Counted from the stretch's first letter, positions 35,308 to 44,975 are shown. The stretch is DNA of 64,000 bases from DATAUD01 sp036268455 (GCA_036268455.1 DATAUD010000002.1:1-64000); one strand, 5' to 3'. Notes: generated by a model from the letters alone, not told the origin. Program-made: numbers and translations.

Positions 35308-36699
35308 ATGAGCGATAAGTTTGATTGGCCGCTCGCCTTTGATGCGGAAAATTTCCTGCGCCAGCACGTCGGCGCTTTCCTCGAACGCAATGACTATGCC
35401 CGACGGCTGTCGGAACGGATGCGGGGCGAAACAGGCACGGATTTCTTCGAGTGGATCGATCATCTTGTCCTGCCGCGGGAAAACGAAAAGGCGCTGCGTG
35501 ATCTTGGTTTTGCCGACGACCGCGTCGAAACTCCTGACGGCGAACCCGTGCTCGCTCATCCTCGCGCAACACTGCCGCGCGTGATCCTTAGCGGAACTGA
35601 CGGAACGGTCGCAATTGCTCTGCATCCGGAATGGGTGGCGGATTTTGTGGCTGCCCATTCTCTGCGTGGCCCTATCGAGGGCGAACCGTACTCGCGATTG
35701 CGCAGGGTGACGGTGAGCGACGAAAATGGCGCGCGACTCTCGGCGGTGGAACGCAACGGCTATCGCGGATTTGTTTCCGCGCCGCTGCCAACGGAGGAAT
35801 TGCGCAAGATCGTCCGCGCGCGCGATCTTTGGCGAACAAGGCGGCGCTTGTGCGCCACGGAAACCGAGGGTTTCGAGATCGCCGGGAAAATCCTGGATGA
35901 AGTCCTTGATTTGACAGGTCAGGATTTGGCTTGCCAGCTTTTTTTCGAGGAGGAGCGCCGCTACTGGGAGAGCCGCAATCGCGCCGCGCAAATCCAAAAA
36001 CGCCGGCAGGACTCCCTTGGCCTGGGATGGGGCAACCACGATCATCACACGTTTCGGTCGTCCCGGGAATGTTTTGTCGATCTCAACAATTTCCTGCTGC
36101 GGCTCGGTTTCCATAAACGGGAACGCTACTACGCCGGGGCCGAAGCGGGCTGGGGCGCGCAGATTTCCGAGCAATCGAATGTCGGCATCGTTGTCTTTGC
36201 GGATGTCGATCTAATGCCGGACGAAACGGAAATCGATTTTTCCAGCAAACGCCTCGCGTCGGAGCGCAAACTCGGCACGGTCGGCCTGTGGGTGGGATTG
36301 CACGGCGAAAGCTTTTTGCAGGCGGGAATGCACCATTTGGAAGCGCGATTCGACTTTGAGGAATTGCGCGCGCAATTGGAGCGGCAAGGGGTGCAAACCA
36401 TGAAGCCGTTCTCGAATTTTGAGTTTTTGCGCCAGGCATTTACAGAGGGCGAGCGATGGCCCGTTTCAAAGGAGCGCGTTGAAAAACTGCTCCGCGACGG
36501 TCTTGTGACCTCCGACCAGGCCGAACGGTTTTTGCGCGAAGGCGCGATCGGCAGTCACCTCGAAAATTTGCAGCGACGGGGCGGTTTCAAGGGGTTCAAC
36601 CAAAAATCCGTCAGCGTCATCATTAGCGCGACGGATCCGCGGAAAAATCTTCAGCACTCATCCGGCGGCGCAACAAATCCAGCGCTTGTTGCGATGTAA
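35308..36699 (+). CDS. Conserved protein of unknown function with HDHH motif
   Basis: The 463-residue soluble protein lacks a signal peptide. Its most distinctive stretch is LGWGNHDHHTFRSSR (about 233-247), followed by AGAEAGWGAQI and VFADVDL, and later QAGMHHLEARFDFEEL. The histidine and acidic residues are spaced like the metal site of vicinal-oxygen-chelate enzymes, but I cannot assign a family. The final 77 bases overlap the end of cinA on the other strand. I chose ATG 35308 over the TTG nine bases earlier. Codon use and the absence of stops over 1.4 kb support a real gene. Confidence 0.7.
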   Translation: MSDKFDWPLAFDAENFLRQHVGAFLERNDYARRLSERMRGETGTDFFEWIDHLVLPRENEKALRDLGFADDRVETPDGEPVLAHPRATLPRVILSGTDGTVAIALHPEWVADFVAAHSLRGPIEGEPYSRLRRVTVSDENGARLSAVERNGYRGFVSAPLPTEELRKIVRARDLWRTRRRLCATETEGFEIAGKILDEVLDLTGQDLACQLFFEEERRYWESRNRAAQIQKRRQDSLGLGWGNHDHHTFRSSRECFVDLNNFLLRLGFHKRERYYAGAEAGWGAQISEQSNVGIVVFADVDLMPDETEIDFSSKRLASERKLGTVGLWVGLHGESFLQAGMHHLEARFDFEELRAQLERQGVQTMKPFSNFEFLRQAFTEGERWPVSKERVEKLLRDGLVTSDQAERFLREGAIGSHLENLQRRGGFKGFNQKSVSVIISATDPRKNLQHSSGGATNPALVAM

Positions 36700-37912
36700 C
36701 TGATTTAAAAGTCTCACGGTCAAACGGATTGAATTTCCGCGTGGCAATCGTGCCGCGCTCGTCCGCCAGCGCGATGAAGACAGTCCCAACCGGCTTCGAT
36801 CCAGTTCCTCCACTTGGCCCGGCAATGCCAGTAACGGCGATTGCGAAGCCGGTGCCGCACCGTTTGCGCGCGCCCTCCGCCATTTGCCGCGCGATCACTT
36901 CGCTGACGGCGCCATGTTCGGCCAGCGCGGAAAGGTTGACGCCCAGCAAGTTGATCTTGGCTTCGTTGCTGTAAGTCACCAAGCCGCATTTGAAGACGGC
37001 GGAAGCCCCTGGAACATTTGTCAGACGATGAGCGATGAGTCCTCCGGTGCAGGATTCCGCGACCGCGACACTTTCATTTAGCTCGCCCAACATTCTAACA
37101 ACGGTCTGTTCCAGCATGCCGTCATCCACGGCAAAAATAAGGCCGCGCAGCAGCCCGCGAACAATCCCCTCCCCCTCCGCGACGAGACTTTCCGCTTTGG
37201 CGCCGCGCGCGGCCAGACGCACTTCGACTTCTCCGATCCGCGCGCAATATCCCAATTCCAATCCACGCGCGATCATCGGCCGCAATGGGCCGGCGATTTT
37301 TTCTTCAACAAACGATTCGCCGAGGCCCGTTGTTTTTAACGTGCGGCTGAAAAATTTTGTCGGTGACGGAAATTTCGCCAAAACTAATGGAACGACGGAT
37401 TCCAGGAACATCGGTCGCAGTTCGCGCGGCGGGCCTGGGAGGAGGACCAGCCAGCTTGGTTTTCCGTCAGGCCGGAATGTGTTGGGATTCACCTCGATTA
37501 CCAGACCAGGCGCTGTTCCGTTGGCGTTGGGCAAGACGCGAGCGCCCGCCGGGATCATCGCCTGCACCTTGGCGCTTTCCACCATTACCGTGTGGCGGCG
37601 CATAAAATACTCCTCGATGCCCGCGAGTATTGCCGGGTTCAACTCCAGCGCCCGGCCTAAAAGCTTTGCGATCAACTCACGAGTCAGGTCGTCCGAAGTC
37701 GGTCCCAGGCCGCCTGTCGTGATTACCAAATCAGAGCGTCCGAGCGCCTCGCGCACCGCCGCCGTAAGGTGCGCGCCATCGTCGGCGACGCACGATTGCC
37801 GATTGACTTCGTACCCGAGGTCGGCCAATTGGCGGCAAATCCATTGTTGATGCGTGTTGAGAATGCGGCCCAGAAGCAATTCCTGGCCGGTGTTGATGAG
37901 TTCGATGTGCAT
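36623..37912 (-). CDS. cinA: CinA-like nicotinamide mononucleotide amidohydrolase
   Basis: The 429-residue protein has both CinA domains: an N-terminal MoCF/COG1058-type domain (INTGQELLLGRILN, TTGGLGPTSDD, LPGPPREL) and a C-terminal PncC-type amidohydrolase (VAVAESCTGGLIAHRL, GLVTYSNEAK, AVTGIAGPSGGT). The family hydrolyses NMN to nicotinate mononucleotide and has ADP-ribose pyrophosphatase activity, which recycles pyridine nucleotides. Its ATG is directly adjacent to the stop of the kinase gene upstream, so the two are co-transcribed. Confidence 0.93.
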   Translation of the reverse strand: MHIELINTGQELLLGRILNTHQQWICRQLADLGYEVNRQSCVADDGAHLTAAVREALGRSDLVITTGGLGPTSDDLTRELIAKLLGRALELNPAILAGIEEYFMRRHTVMVESAKVQAMIPAGARVLPNANGTAPGLVIEVNPNTFRPDGKPSWLVLLPGPPRELRPMFLESVVPLVLAKFPSPTKFFSRTLKTTGLGESFVEEKIAGPLRPMIARGLELGYCARIGEVEVRLAARGAKAESLVAEGEGIVRGLLRGLIFAVDDGMLEQTVVRMLGELNESVAVAESCTGGLIAHRLTNVPGASAVFKCGLVTYSNEAKINLLGVNLSALAEHGAVSEVIARQMAEGARKRCGTGFAIAVTGIAGPSGGTGSKPVGTVFIALADERGTIATRKFNPFDRETFKSVTSQQALDLLRRRMSAEDFSADPSR

Positions 37913-39037
37913 TCAAGCGCCGCGCCGCGAGATTTTATCGACATGCGCCTGCATCGGCTCCTCTTGCTGCCGGATCGAGTCCACCAATTTGAATTGCGTG
38001 CGGCAACGGTCAAGATTGTGCCCCGGCCGATGAATGCGAAAATACGTGTCGCCGGCGAGGTGATCGGTCAGGAACCGCAATCCGATGGTCAGCGTGATCA
38101 ATCTTCCGGCGAAGGCGATGTAGGACTTTTCCGCCTTTGTCAGAAACTGTCCGGCGGTTTCAAGATAGCCTTCGGCCAGTTTTTTGAACATCGGCATTTG
38201 CATCCGCACTTTGGAGAGATCGAGTTCATCTTCCATGGTTGGGCTGGTCGCGGTTCGCACCATGTCGCCAAAGTCATAAAGAACGCAGCCGGGCATTACG
38301 GTGTCCAGATCGACCACGCACATGGCTTCACCGGTGACAGTATCGAGCATGACGTTGTTAAACTTGGTGTCATTGTGGGTGACTCGCTCGGGGATTTTTT
38401 TCTGTGCCAGCGCATTAAGGAGAACATCAACAACGCTTTCTTGTTTGAGGGCAAAGTCAATTTCCGCCTTTGCCGAAGCCGCGCGGTTGAAATGGTCCCG
38501 CTCAATCGCTTTTTGAAAAGCCTGGAACCTCTTACGGGTGTGATGAAAATGGGGAATCGTGTCCGCCATGCGCGGTCCCGGCAAATCGACGAGGAGATTC
38601 TGGAAAAATCCAAACGCCCTGCCCGCCTCGAGCGCTTGTTGCGGTGAACTGACGGATTCATAGGTCTGCACGCCTTCCACGAATACAAAGGTGCGCCAGT
38701 ACTCGCCGGAACTGTCGCGATAGGACGATTTCCCGTCGCGGGTCGGAACAATTGTCAGGCAGCGGCGGGTGATGTCCCGCGCCTTGAGGGCTTCCAATTT
38801 GTTGCGCAGATGTTTGGTGACGCGCACGACATTTTCCATGACCGCCTCCGGGTCCTTGAAGACGGAACGGTTGATCTTTTGGTGAATGTAGCGGACGCGC
38901 GTGCCGCCCTGGTCGTAACTGGCGGAATACGTTTCGTTGATGTGGCCGATTTTGCAGGTCTCGGCGTGAAGGATTTCACCATATATCTGGAATTGTTTTG
39001 AAATTTCCTGCAACTGGGATTCTCGATACGCGGCCAT
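37913..39037 (-). CDS. APH-fold phosphotransferase, N-acetylhexosamine-kinase-like
   Basis: The 374-residue protein has the kinase signatures VTHNDTKFNNVMLD (catalytic Asp and Asn) and VVDLDTVMPG (metal-binding Asp) in the C-lobe, and IHQKINRSVFKDPEAVMEN in the N-lobe. The pattern is closest to the bacterial NahK group that phosphorylates N-acetylhexosamines at carbon 1, although aminoglycoside phosphotransferases share the fold. A sugar-kinase role is inferred. ATG 39037 is chosen from the MAAYRESQLQE start. It is followed immediately by cinA. Confidence 0.75.
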   Translation of the reverse strand: MAAYRESQLQEISKQFQIYGEILHAETCKIGHINETYSASYDQGGTRVRYIHQKINRSVFKDPEAVMENVVRVTKHLRNKLEALKARDITRRCLTIVPTRDGKSSYRDSSGEYWRTFVFVEGVQTYESVSSPQQALEAGRAFGFFQNLLVDLPGPRMADTIPHFHHTRKRFQAFQKAIERDHFNRAASAKAEIDFALKQESVVDVLLNALAQKKIPERVTHNDTKFNNVMLDTVTGEAMCVVDLDTVMPGCVLYDFGDMVRTATSPTMEDELDLSKVRMQMPMFKKLAEGYLETAGQFLTKAEKSYIAFAGRLITLTIGLRFLTDHLAGDTYFRIHRPGHNLDRCRTQFKLVDSIRQQEEPMQAHVDKISRRGA

Positions 39038-39132
39038 ATTCTCTGTATTTGGGTTCTTGTTTAAGCTAAGGCACAACACGTCACTCGGAATCTCGTTGCC
39101 TGTCAATCCCTTTTACGGTTAAAAAGCCTGCG

Positions 39133-39840
39133 ATGACCTCCAGCATTCGTATCAAAGACCTTCCAAAAAGCGAACGCCCGCGCGAACGCCTCGTCGAAAT
39201 GGGCGCGGACGCCCTCAGTCCGTCCGAATTGATCGCCATACTCCTGCGCACGGGGACGAAAGGGTTTTCCGCGATCGAAGCCGCCGAGCACTTGCTCCAA
39301 AGATTCAAAACATTGAGCGCGCTTTCCCAGGCGTCGCTCGAGCAGTTGCAGGAAACCAACGGGATTGGGCCGGACAAAGCGATTGCCCTCAAAAGCGCCT
39401 TCACTCTTGCGCGCAGGATGGCCCGCGAACTGCAAGGCGAAACCCCGGTGCTCGACAACCCATCCGCCATTGCCGATTTCCTGCGGGAGGATAACCGGTC
39501 ATACGAAGTCGAACATTTTCAGATCGTGCTGTTAAACACGCGCCGCAAGCTAATCCGCGTGGAACTCGTTTCACAGGGGTTGCTGGACACGCTGTTGGTG
39601 CATCCGCGGGAAGTTTTCAAGCCGGCCATCGCCGCCAATGCGTCGGCCATTGTGCTGGTTCACAATCATCCCAGCGGCGATCCGACGCCGTCCCAGGCCG
39701 ACATCACTGTTACGCGGGACCTGATTCGCGCGGGCGCGCTTTTAAAAATCGAAGTGCTCGACCACGTCATCCTTGGCCGCTGCGGGAAGGAAGGGACGAA
39801 GGATTACGCTTCTTTGCGCGAACTCGGCTATTTCGCGTAG
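39133..39840 (+). CDS. radC: RadC family JAB/MPN-domain protein
   Basis: The 235-residue protein has an N-terminal helix-hairpin-helix region (ERPRERLVEMG...LQETNGIGPDKA) and a C-terminal JAB1/MPN metalloprotease-like domain with HNHPSGDPTPSQAD, the H-x-H-x10-D zinc motif. RadC was linked to DNA repair, but the phenotype was later ascribed to another gene, so the role is unsettled. It is divergent from the kinase gene, with about 95 bases between starts that must hold both promoters. Confidence 0.93.
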   Translation: MTSSIRIKDLPKSERPRERLVEMGADALSPSELIAILLRTGTKGFSAIEAAEHLLQRFKTLSALSQASLEQLQETNGIGPDKAIALKSAFTLARRMARELQGETPVLDNPSAIADFLREDNRSYEVEHFQIVLLNTRRKLIRVELVSQGLLDTLLVHPREVFKPAIAANASAIVLVHNHPSGDPTPSQADITVTRDLIRAGALLKIEVLDHVILGRCGKEGTKDYASLRELGYFA

Positions 39841-39843
39841 GTC

Positions 39844-40494
39844 TTATTTATCCAGATATGGCGCAATGATGGATCGCCAAATGGCGTAACCTTTGGCGTT
39901 CATGTGCAGACGGTCTAAAACATAAATATTCGAGTTCGGTTTGCCATCGGAGCCGAGCATGGCCGGATAGACGTTAATGAATGCGCACTGGCTGTCCTTG
40001 TCGATGTAATCCTGAATCAGGCGGTTGGCTTCGATGACTTTTTCATGCTGCTTCCAGCGGGAAGGACTGGTGCTGATGGAAATATAACCAAGCCGCGTGC
40101 CGGGCAATTCGTCGCGGACCTTGCCCGCAAACGCTTTAAAATCCTCAAACACTTGTTCCGGCGTTTTGCCGCCGTTGATGTCGTTCGAACCCGCAAAGAA
40201 GACGATGATGCGCGGGTGATAGGGTTTAACGATGCGGTCAAAGTAATACACCGAATCGCTAATCTCCGAGCCGCCAAAACCGCGGTTGATGACCCGATGA
40301 TCGGGAAAGTCGCGCGCCAAACTTGTCCACTTGCGAATGCTCGAACTTCCAACGAAAAGAATTGCATTTGTCGGCGGTGGATTCGCCTTGTCGGACGCTT
40401 CGAACGCTTCTATTTCCGACGCAAATCGAGGTCCTGCCGCCCACGCGGCCTGGACTACGAGCATCAACGCCACCAATATTCTTAACGCAACCAT
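39844..40494 (-). CDS. Exported SGNH/GDSL-type hydrolase
   Basis: The 216-residue protein has a signal peptide (residues 1-20) and the four SGNH blocks: FVGSSSIRKW (nucleophile Ser, about 50-52), NRGFGGSEI, FFAGSNDI (Asn) and DRLHMNAKGY (Asp-His). Members hydrolyse esters in lipids or acetylated sugars; the substrate here is unknown. Its start codon lies 13 bases inside the end of lysA, so it is probably co-transcribed with it. It is convergent with radC. Confidence 0.85.
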   Translation of the reverse strand: MVALRILVALMLVVQAAWAAGPRFASEIEAFEASDKANPPPTNAILFVGSSSIRKWTSLARDFPDHRVINRGFGGSEISDSVYYFDRIVKPYHPRIIVFFAGSNDINGGKTPEQVFEDFKAFAGKVRDELPGTRLGYISISTSPSRWKQHEKVIEANRLIQDYIDKDSQCAFINVYPAMLGSDGKPNSNIYVLDRLHMNAKGYAIWRSIIAPYLDK

Positions 40495-41780
40495 GCTGGA
40501 ACCTTTTCTGCCGCCCAAACTTCTTCGAGTTTCTGGCGTGGCCGGACGACGGCGGTCCGGCTGCCATTCACCAAAACTTCCGCCGCCATCGGGCGCGTAT
40601 TGTAATTGCCCGCCATCGCAAAGCCATAGGCGCCGGCGCTCAGCAGCGCCAGGAAATCGCCTTCGCCGAGTTTCGGCATCGGGCGGTTCTTGCAAAAATA
40701 ATCGCTCGATTCGCAGATTGGCCCGACAACGTCCGAGGAGACCAACGCGCCGTTGCGTTGCGTGACAGGCACGATTTCGTGGTAGGAATCGTACAACGCG
40801 GGGCGGATTAGATCATTCATTGCGGCATCGACAATCACAAAATTCTTGCGGCCGGTCTTTTTTACATATTCGACGCGTGTAACGAGAATTCCCGCGTTGC
40901 CCGCGATAAAACGTCCAGGCTCAATCATGATTTTCAAACCCAGCGGACTGAGCAGCGGAGTCAACCGCTCCGCGTATTTGGCGGGCGTCATAATCGCCCT
41001 TCCTTCAGGCGTTTTCCACCACGACGACGAACCGCTGGCCAAGGCGGGATTGTAAACAATGCCGAGGCCGCCGCCGATGCTGAAAAATTCCAGGGCATAA
41101 CGAGACGCGAGCGCCTTCACCAGCGGCAGCGCTTTTTTGACGGCGGTTTCGAACGGCGTGACATCGGTCAATTGCGAGCCGATGTGCATCTGGACCCCTC
41201 GCAGGCGAAGATTTTTGAACCGCGCCGCCCGCGCATAAATGGCCTCCACCTGCTCGAACTGGATTCCGAATTTGTATTCGTATGTGCCCGTCGTGATTTT
41301 TGCGTGAGTGTGCGCATCGACATCCGGGTTGATTCGGACGGCCACCGGGGCTGTCTTTTTCAGGCGGGCCGCGACCCGGTTGATTCGCTCCAGTTCCGGT
41401 TCGCTCTCGGCGTTGAAACAATAGATTTTCTTGCGCAGGGCAAATTCAATCTCCCGCTCCGTTTTGCCGACACCGGCGAACACGCAGCGAGAAGGATCGC
41501 CACCCGCCGCAATCACACGGCCCAACTCGCCTTCACTGACGATATCGAACCCGGCGCCAAGTCCGGCAAGGACGCCCAGAATTGCCAGATTTGAATTGGC
41601 TTTGACGGCGTAACAAATGCGATGGTCCAACGAGCCGAGGGCTGTGTCGAGTTCGCCGAAATGACGGGTGATCGTCGCTTGCGAATAGATGTACAGCGGC
41701 GTGCCATATTTTGCCGCCAGTTTCTTGACAGGCGTCTCTTCGCAAAACAACTCGCCCTTGCGGTAAAAAAATGAATGCAT
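40482..41780 (-). CDS. lysA: Diaminopimelate decarboxylase
   Basis: The 432-residue fold-type III PLP enzyme has the cofactor lysine K60 in CYAVKANSN, the glycine-rich phosphate-binding GGGLGIVY, the HIGSQL block and the active-site Cys/Glu of CESSDYF. It decarboxylates meso-diaminopimelate to lysine, the last step of lysine synthesis. ATG 41780 is preferred because the upstream 27 bases add a polar tail not seen in the family. Its end overlaps the SGNH hydrolase. Confidence 0.95.
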   Translation of the reverse strand: MHSFFYRKGELFCEETPVKKLAAKYGTPLYIYSQATITRHFGELDTALGSLDHRICYAVKANSNLAILGVLAGLGAGFDIVSEGELGRVIAAGGDPSRCVFAGVGKTEREIEFALRKKIYCFNAESEPELERINRVAARLKKTAPVAVRINPDVDAHTHAKITTGTYEYKFGIQFEQVEAIYARAARFKNLRLRGVQMHIGSQLTDVTPFETAVKKALPLVKALASRYALEFFSIGGGLGIVYNPALASGSSSWWKTPEGRAIMTPAKYAERLTPLLSPLGLKIMIEPGRFIAGNAGILVTRVEYVKKTGRKNFVIVDAAMNDLIRPALYDSYHEIVPVTQRNGALVSSDVVGPICESSDYFCKNRPMPKLGEGDFLALLSAGAYGFAMAGNYNTRPMAAEVLVNGSRTAVVRPRQKLEEVWAAEKVPAWLR

Positions 41781-41844
41781 TGATTCTTCCCATCGCCGTC
41801 CCGGCAAAAGCCAGAATCGCGATTTAGATTAAGAGCCGGACTAA

Positions 41845-42690
41845 TCAAGGCTCCGCAATGATCTTGGCCCGTTCCGTATGATACTCCAACGGCGTGATTT
41901 CGTCGGCCCTGTATCGGCGCAGCAAATCGGCCAAGCGTTGCTCCTTTGATGCCGCAATTCCAGTGTTTTCCGTGGGCGTGGAAGCCGGTGTGGGAGCAGG
42001 CTGGCTTTTTATTTGGCCTTGCAACTTTTCGAGGCGCTGGGCGACTTCATCCTGGGCCTTTTGACGCTGCAATGCCGCCGAAGCAGCGGCGTTATCGTTG
42101 CCCGACTGCCTGGCGGCGGCCTCCTCGGCGGTCTTATCCGCGAGGGCTTTTTCCTCGGCGGCTCGTTCCGCGTCACGGGACTGTTGCGAACGCGCCGCCT
42201 CAGCCTGGGCTTGCGCGGCTTCCGCCTGTTTTTGGGCCTGAATTGTTTGCGCGTTGTTTGGTTCCGCGGCCGGGGCGACTTGGCCTCGTTCAGCCCGGCG
42301 CAATGCTTCCAGCGCATTCGCGTTGTCGGCGGGATTCGGCGCAACGGCCTGCACGGGCGCTTGCGCCTGTTCTGGCGCCGGTGTGGGAGCCGGGGCTGGA
42401 GCAGGCGCGGGTGCCACGGGGCCATGGGCTGCATGTCCTCCTTCGGCTCGACGAAGGGCTTCCAGCGCTTGCGCATTCTCGGCATCCGTAGTGGCGGCGG
42501 TGGCGGTGGCGGGCGCAGTCGGAGCGGGCGCGGAATTGGTCGTTGCCGGCTGCCCCTTTTCAGCTTGGCGCAAAGCGTCCAGGGCCGCCTTTTGGTCGTC
42601 GGAAGTGCCGGCGGCGGGTTGCGCCTGGGTTGCGATGGCAACTCCCATACCCAGGCAACACGCCATTATGCAAAGCTTTCGGTTAATCAT
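41845..42690 (-). CDS. Exported Ala/Pro-rich repeat protein with SHOCT-like C-terminus
   Basis: The 281-residue protein has a signal peptide (cleavage about TQA, residue 23), three copies of an ALxALRxAExG motif spaced by proline/alanine-rich linkers, then a charged coiled-coil stretch (about 140-225). The last 35 residues (QRLADLLRRYRADEITPLEYHTERAKII) have the LxxLxxLYxxGxITxEEYxxxR-type pattern of the SHOCT motif, here given as positions 247-274. The role is unknown; the composition suggests an extended periplasmic or wall-associated protein. ATG 42690 puts the signal peptide at the N-terminus. Confidence 0.65.
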   Translation of the reverse strand: MINRKLCIMACCLGMGVAIATQAQPAAGTSDDQKAALDALRQAEKGQPATTNSAPAPTAPATATAATTDAENAQALEALRRAEGGHAAHGPVAPAPAPAPAPTPAPEQAQAPVQAVAPNPADNANALEALRRAERGQVAPAAEPNNAQTIQAQKQAEAAQAQAEAARSQQSRDAERAAEEKALADKTAEEAAARQSGNDNAAASAALQRQKAQDEVAQRLEKLQGQIKSQPAPTPASTPTENTGIAASKEQRLADLLRRYRADEITPLEYHTERAKIIAEP

Positions 42691-42927
42691 ACCCAATGTT
42701 TTAAAAGAGACGGCGGCGGAAATCAACCCCATTTACAGCACCCTCCATCTTTGATCGACAAGAAAGGAACTTCCGGTACTAATCGCCCTCCATCGTCTTG
42801 GCAACGACGGCAAAACGTCCCGCTGGCTGGATCCTGGGATTGGCATATTGATTTGGAACGGCGGGCTTCTTGGATAGTGACTCATTGACTCGCCGATTGT
42901 CTGCGGCCAAGCTCTCGCAGGTTAAAA

Positions 42928-43977
42928 ATGAAGCGTAAACTTGTTCCTATAATTTTAATCGCCGTCGTTGTGGCGGCCGCTCTTTATTTCATTCTTCGTT
43001 CGGGAAGGCGGGAAATCGTGCTTACCGGCATTGTGACGACCGATGAAGTAATCGTCGCGCCGGAAATCCAGGGGCGGTTGCAGGAATTATTGGTCCACGA
43101 GGGCGACACTGTGACCAATGGGCAATTGCTGGCCGTCATCCAGCCGCAGGAATGGCGCGCGGAAATGCAGTTTTACACCAACAGCGCCAGGCAATCTTCC
43201 GCCCAAGTTGAGCAAGCCACGGCGGACCTTCAGTTTCAAATGCTGCAAACGAGCAATCTGATCTGGCAAAGCGAAGCGAATCTGGCGTCCGCCAATGACC
43301 AGGTGGCCCAGGCTGAGGCGGACCTGGAAAATGCCCAGCTTACGTACAAACGCGAAGATGGGCTTTACAAACAGGGCGTCGATTCGGTCAAAGATTTTGA
43401 CGACGCGCGAACGGCTTTCGACGCGGCGAAGGCGCGAGTGCAATCGCTCCGCAAACAAGCCATCGCGGCCCAGGCGGCTTTGGCGCTGTCGAAAGCGACG
43501 AGCGAGCAGACGACGGCGCGGAAGGCGGCCCTGCGGGCCAGCCGCGACCAGCAAGCCGCCGCGGACGCGCAGTCCGAAAAAGCGGGCGTGCAGTTGGGCT
43601 ACACGCTCATTCACGCGCCGACGAATGGGATTGTCGATGTGCGGGCGGCGTTGCAAGGAGAAGTGGTCAATCCGGCGCAGGCTATCGTCACGCTAATTAA
43701 TCCGGACAATCTGTGGGTGAGGGCGGATGTGGAGGAAACGTATATTACCGGTATCCGCATCGGAGACACATTCAAAGTGCGACTGCCTTCGGGCGTCGAG
43801 CGCCAGGGGAGGGTTTTTTTCCGCGGCGTCGATGCTGATTACGCCACGCAACGGGACGTCAGCCGAACCAAGCGCGACATCAAGACATTCGAAATCCGCC
43901 TGCGCTGCGACAACAAGGACCGCGCGCTGGCTGTGGGGATGACCGCCTACGTCGTGATTCCGCCGCCGAAACCGTGA
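42928..43977 (+). CDS. HlyD-family membrane fusion protein of an ABC exporter
   Basis: The 349-residue protein has one N-terminal membrane helix (about 5-23), a half-lipoyl motif (VIVAPEIQGRLQELLVHEGD), a long Ala/Gln-rich coiled coil (about 75-215), and a second half motif starting at HAPTNGIVDV. It resembles EmrA/YbhG adaptors. Its stop overlaps the upstream region of the ABC ATPase, so adaptor, ATPase and permease form one operon of the YbhGFSR type. Confidence 0.85.
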   Translation: MKRKLVPIILIAVVVAAALYFILRSGRREIVLTGIVTTDEVIVAPEIQGRLQELLVHEGDTVTNGQLLAVIQPQEWRAEMQFYTNSARQSSAQVEQATADLQFQMLQTSNLIWQSEANLASANDQVAQAEADLENAQLTYKREDGLYKQGVDSVKDFDDARTAFDAAKARVQSLRKQAIAAQAALALSKATSEQTTARKAALRASRDQQAAADAQSEKAGVQLGYTLIHAPTNGIVDVRAALQGEVVNPAQAIVTLINPDNLWVRADVEETYITGIRIGDTFKVRLPSGVERQGRVFFRGVDADYATQRDVSRTKRDIKTFEIRLRCDNKDRALAVGMTAYVVIPPPKP

Positions 43978-43979
43978 CC

Positions 43980-44975
43980 ATGTTCGCCGTTGAAGTTCAG
44001 AATATCGTGAAGCGGTTCGGCGACTTTTGCGCCGTGGACCACTTGAATTTCAATGTGGCGCGGGGCGAGATTTTTGGATTGCTCGGCCCAAACGGCGCGG
44101 GAAAATCGACGCTCATTCGCATGTTGACCACGCTCGTGCCCCCGACCGAGGGGACCGCGCGGGTCAATGGATTTGACGTCGTTACAAACGCCAATGAAGT
44201 GCGGCAGTCGATCGGCGTCATTCCACAGGCGATGACGTCGGACCTGGATTTGAGCGCCGATGAAAACATGAGCATTTTCGCCAAGCTTTACGGCATCCCG
44301 CGCGAGAAGCGGCGCAAGACGATTCGCGAACTGCTCAAGGCTGTGGACCTGGAACAGTGGACAGACAAGCCCGTCAAAATGTTTTCCGGCGGCATGAGAC
44401 GCCGGTTGGAGATCGCGCGCGGCCTGGTGCATGAGCCGAAGTTGTTTTTTCTCGACGAACCGACCACGGGCCTCGATCCGGTGTCGCGCGTGGCGGTTTG
44501 GGAAATGCTGGCGAAACTGAAGCAGGAACGCGATCTGACGATCCTTATGACGACTCACTACATGGACGAAGCGGACAAATTGTGCGATCGCATCGCCATC
44601 GTTGACCACGGAAAATTGGTCGCGCTGGATTCGCCGCTTAGATTGAAAGCATCGGTTCCCGGCAAAAACATCATCGAGGTCAGTTTTTCAAAAGCGCCGC
44701 CCGGTTGGGGCGAGACACTAAAATCACTGCCGGAGGTGGCTGGCGTCAAGGAAACCGAGGGAATTTTTCGTATTTCCACAAATAACGGGCCGCGCACTAC
44801 GGTCGCATTGATGGAAGCCGCCCGGAACGCGGACCTCACTCTCTCCTCGCTGTCGGTGCAAAGCACAACGCTGGACGATGTTTTTGTGCATTACACCGGG
44901 CATCAATTGCGCGACACGCTGCAAACCTCCGCGACTTACAGCAGCGCGTTTATGTACGAGCCCAAAAACGCATGA
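43980..44975 (+). CDS. ABC exporter ATP-binding protein
   Basis: The 331-residue protein has the Walker A GPNGAGKST, the signature FSGGMRRRLEIA, the Walker B LFFLDEPTTGLDP, and the H-loop TTHYMDEAD. The C-terminal extension (about 235-331) is the DUF4162-type tail of the CcmA/YbhF-like ABC-2 ATPases. ATG 43980 is chosen over the GTG six bases earlier. It overlaps the permease by 4 bases. The substrate is unknown; drug or lipid export is typical. Confidence 0.93.
   Translation: MFAVEVQNIVKRFGDFCAVDHLNFNVARGEIFGLLGPNGAGKSTLIRMLTTLVPPTEGTARVNGFDVVTNANEVRQSIGVIPQAMTSDLDLSADENMSIFAKLYGIPREKRRKTIRELLKAVDLEQWTDKPVKMFSGGMRRRLEIARGLVHEPKLFFLDEPTTGLDPVSRVAVWEMLAKLKQERDLTILMTTHYMDEADKLCDRIAIVDHGKLVALDSPLRLKASVPGKNIIEVSFSKAPPGWGETLKSLPEVAGVKETEGIFRISTNNGPRTTVALMEAARNADLTLSSLSVQSTTLDDVFVHYTGHQLRDTLQTSATYSSAFMYEPKNA

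Noticed and set aside
34555..36174. 539-residue minus-strand frame
   Set aside because: It crosses the ends of two plus-strand genes and their gap, with no motif; the plus-strand frames have duplicated motifs and proper starts.
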